From SBAX01 sp964646605 (GTDB taxonomy: Bacteria; Planctomycetota; Phycisphaerae; UBA1845), in contig CAZYEX010000076.1 of the NCBI GenBank assembly GCA_964646605.1, positions 1-23,985 on the forward strand: a stretch of 23,985 nt of DNA. Reading direction: 5' to 3'. Made by a program: the position numbers and the translations under genes. Below, piece by piece: positions 22,391 to 23,985 of the stretch. Each line of letters opens with the position of its first letter. Position 1 is the stretch's first letter. The notes below the pieces were generated by a model. It was not told the DNA's origin. It did no database searches and saw only the letters and a program-made list of their open reading frames with translations.

Positions 22391-23491
22391 CTATCCAGGC
22401 GACACCAACACCATTTCGCATTTGTTGGTGTTTATCATTTGCGACAAAAGTACGCCCTCAAAAACTTTCTCTGCTATAACGATCTCGTCACCCACGTACC
22501 AATCGAGAACGTTAGCGCTCCGAGAGTCGAAAGAATTCACTTCCCACGCAAGCCCATTCGCAAGAACAATCTGAATCGAGAGGTAGAGGGGCCAAAGACT
22601 CCCTGGACGAAAATCGGTAATGCGATGTCCTTCTCCAGACAGAACGCCGCGCCAAGAGCCGAATCCGATTTCCAAAGTCCGCAAATTTGCTCGAAGAGGG
22701 CCAATAGGGTCATCAGCCAGGATTTCGGCTGAAAAGGCAACCTGATCACCGGGCAGGAATGCGAGCGAGAATGCACTCACCCCTTCACGATACACCTCAA
22801 AAACGCCTTCTAAAGAGCCGCTTTGGACTAACACAAAATTTGGGCAGTAGACGTCGACGACGACGCCGATCGGATTGGGGAGGAGCAGATCAAGACCCAA
22901 AGGCCACTCTTCTCCATCCAAGAAGCCGTCCGCATCGGTATCCGGGTTCAAGGGGTTTGAGCCGTGGAACTCGTCAACTTCAACGCCGTCGAGGAGACCA
23001 TCCCGGTCTGAATCTGGAAGCAGGGGATTCGTTCCATGATCGTGGACTTCTGCACCGTCGATGAGGAGGTCAGCGTCCGTATCACGAAAGAATGGACTGG
23101 TACCGGCGTTCCGTTCCCCGGCGTCGTCGAGACCATCGTGGTCCGAGTCAACCGAGAGCGGATCGTAGCCGATCGCAATCTCTAGCCCGTCGTCCAGTCG
23201 ATCGCCATCCGAATCGGGGTCATTCGGGCCAGTCCCGATGATTCCCTCCTGTGAATCCCAAAGCCCGTCTCCATCGCTGTCGAGTTGCTCCAAAGCGCAC
23301 CCGTCGCCGTCTGTCGGATGTCCGAATGCGGTTTCAGAGCACGCATCGTCGCCATCTGCTATGCCGTCATAATCACTGTCGATTGGGGTGTCTTGATTTG
23401 CGACGTCGTCATCGGAGCCGGGCCCGGAAACGTTCACACTTGACCCGCATCCGGCAAGAGCCAAGAACACCGAAATGACAAGACGTCTCAC
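22391..23491 (-). CDS. Lipoprotein with thrombospondin type 3 repeats
   Basis: 366 residues starting at a GTG at 23491, about 8 bases after AAGGGA. The signal peptide is short (MRRLVISVFLALAGC) with lipobox L-A-G-C at residue 15, so the protein is probably anchored in the outer membrane. Residues ~35-200 are a run of calcium-binding TSP3 repeats with D-x-D-x-D-G loops: DSDYDGIADGDD, DSDGDGLWDSQE, DSDGDRLDDGLE, DSDHDGLDDAGE, DTDADLLIDGAE, DSDRDGLLDGVE and DTDADGFLDGEE. The remaining ~160 residues are strand-rich and match nothing I recognise; they may form a small beta domain. Codon use is less GC-biased than in the rest of the window, hinting at a separate origin. A good promoter lies just upstream. 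Confidence 0.87.
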   Translation of the reverse strand: MRRLVISVFLALAGCGSSVNVSGPGSDDDVANQDTPIDSDYDGIADGDDACSETAFGHPTDGDGCALEQLDSDGDGLWDSQEGIIGTGPNDPDSDGDRLDDGLEIAIGYDPLSVDSDHDGLDDAGERNAGTSPFFRDTDADLLIDGAEVHDHGTNPLLPDSDRDGLLDGVEVDEFHGSNPLNPDTDADGFLDGEEWPLGLDLLLPNPIGVVVDVYCPNFVLVQSGSLEGVFEVYREGVSAFSLAFLPGDQVAFSAEILADDPIGPLRANLRTLEIGFGSWRGVLSGEGHRITDFRPGSLWPLYLSIQIVLANGLAWEVNSFDSRSANVLDWYVGDEIVIAEKVFEGVLLSQMINTNKCEMVLVSPG

Positions 23492-23521
23492 TCCATGATT
23501 CCCTTACAGCGCAATCAGAAG

Positions 23522-23538
23522 ACTAGTCTACATCTAGT
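23522..23538. promoter_or_regulatory. Possible operator palindrome at the TSP3 promoter
   Basis: ACTAG at 23522-23526 and CTAGT at 23534-23538 are inverted around 7 bases and overlap the -10 box of the TSP3 lipoprotein promoter. It could bind a repressor, but the arms are short. Confidence 0.3.
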
Positions 23539-23554
23539 GGGGAGTGCAAGTCAA
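23525..23554 (-). promoter_or_regulatory. Sigma-70-type promoter of the TSP3 lipoprotein gene
   Basis: On the minus strand TTGACT (23549-23554) and TAGACT (23525-23530) are spaced by 18 bp. They match the TTGACA and TATAAT consensus at five and four positions. Transcription would start near 23518, leaving a leader of about 27 bases before the GTG at 23491. Confidence 0.5.
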
Positions 23555-23881
23555 TACGGTCACGATCGCGAAGAAAAACGTCCCGCCGGGTACGAAGGCG
23601 CGAACAAACCGAGGCCTCCCAGATGTCGGGTCGATCACTCAACCTCCGTCCCTTCAACCGCTCACCTAGACAGGCCACCTTTTATGAGGACGACATATGA
23701 CAAGCTTTGGAGAAATCGCATGGCCCAGATCGAGGCGCCGCTTGCCTGTTCGTCGACTGCTGTGACGTATTTATACTCGAATATACGCGAATCGCGATTG
23801 TCGTATCTGCCGTAGTCTTCGAGCAATGGGACAACCCATTTGGCCAGAGCATGTCCCGTTCGTAGTTGAAGGTTGAAAAAG

Positions 23882-23952
23882 ATGGTGGCGGCTCGATCCT
23901 ATCCGTTGTGTAGGCGGGTAGGGTTGTGAATTCTTTAAGGAGCCACCACCAT
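23882..23952. promoter_or_regulatory. Inverted repeat over the start of the right-end gene
   Basis: ATGGTGGCGGCTC (23882-23894) is complementary at 12 of 13 positions to GAGCCACCACCAT (23940-23952). The right arm covers the end of the AAGGAG ribosome site (23937-23942) and the first two bases of the ATG at 23951. Folded RNA that includes the left arm would hide the start codon. Confidence 0.55.
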
Positions 23953-23985
23953 GAAGCAAGGATACCAAGTCGCGGATCGTCGGGA
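23951..23985 (+). CDS. Partial gene, first codons only
   Basis: An ATG preceded by AAGGAG at 8-base spacing opens a frame reading MKQGYQVADRR before the window ends. The strong ribosome site makes a real gene likely. Eleven residues cannot identify a family; the basic start and the start-sequestering inverted repeat would fit a transposase, but this is a guess. Confidence 0.45.
   Translation, partial: MKQGYQVADRR

Larger units (their letters stand above)
23492..23950. other. Less GC-rich gap before the right-end gene
   Basis: About 460 bp with no convincing gene. It holds the promoter of the TSP3 lipoprotein gene (listed), a short palindrome overlapping that promoter, an AT-rich stretch near 23765-23790 and the leader of the right-end gene. 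Open frames of 65-106 codons on either strand have no ribosome site and no family likeness. Confidence 0.5.

Noticed and set aside
23684..23815. Short peptide opening MRTTYDKLW, like the start of LeuC
   Set aside because: The likeness is confined to a few residues, there is no ribosome site, and the frame stops after 43 codons.

Overview
The window looks like chromosomal DNA of a GC-rich Gram-negative bacterium, most likely a member of the Planctomycetota. No rRNA or other strong marker is present, so this rests on several weaker signs taken together: a ClpS with the DDND-HTY motif instead of the usual NDDYT motif, a XerC with an extra N-terminal linker, a 68-residue protein of a type I associate with planctomycetes, several lipoproteins, an ECF sigma/anti-sigma pair, a thrombospondin-type-3 repeat lipoprotein, and hairpin-rich intergenic mosaics. 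The assignment is an inference.

Layout. (1) 159-3846, minus strand: a membrane-anchored protein with five 47-residue TPR-like repeats, a repeat-bearing gap, a two-cluster ferredoxin and an isochorismatase-family hydrolase. (2) 4579-6646, plus strand: a lipoprotein, a conserved small protein and XerC. (3) 6701-15858: a block of six genes on both strands for glycan or lipid modification. It holds two SAM methyltransferases, two GT-C type membrane glycosyltransferases, a methyltransferase-GT2 fusion and a large CgeB-like glycosyltransferase. One pair of these genes overlaps tail to tail by 48 bp. (4) 16068-18139, plus strand: a tight operon of a lipoprotein, an ECF sigma factor and a zinc-binding anti-sigma factor. 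(5) 18272-20195, plus strand: MiaB (tRNA methylthiolation) and a ClpS-type adaptor. (6) 20229-21719: a complete Tn5-like IS4-family insertion sequence with 25-bp inverted repeats (22/25 identical). (7) 21720-22390: a non-coding mosaic of perfect hairpins, some in families with more than one copy. (8) 22391-23491, minus strand: a lipoprotein with Ca-binding TSP3 repeats and a recognisable promoter, in DNA visibly less GC-rich than the rest. (9) 23492-23985: a gap ending in the first codons of a gene whose start lies inside an inverted repeat.

How the genes may work together. Region 3 reads as a locus building or modifying a polyprenyl-linked or surface glycan: GT2 and CgeB-like enzymes would act in the cytoplasm, GT-C enzymes at the outer face of the membrane, and the methyltransferases would modify sugar or lipid. 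Region 4 looks like a self-contained envelope-responsive regulatory unit whose first gene may be the sensed or output lipoprotein. MiaB and ClpS are housekeeping functions. I found no CRISPR array, toxin-antitoxin pair, phage module, tRNA or rRNA. I do not see a clearly new defence or mobile system. The most unusual items are the hairpin mosaic, the fused and overlapping glycosyltransferase genes, the lipoprotein-sigma-anti-sigma operon and the inverted repeat over the last start codon.
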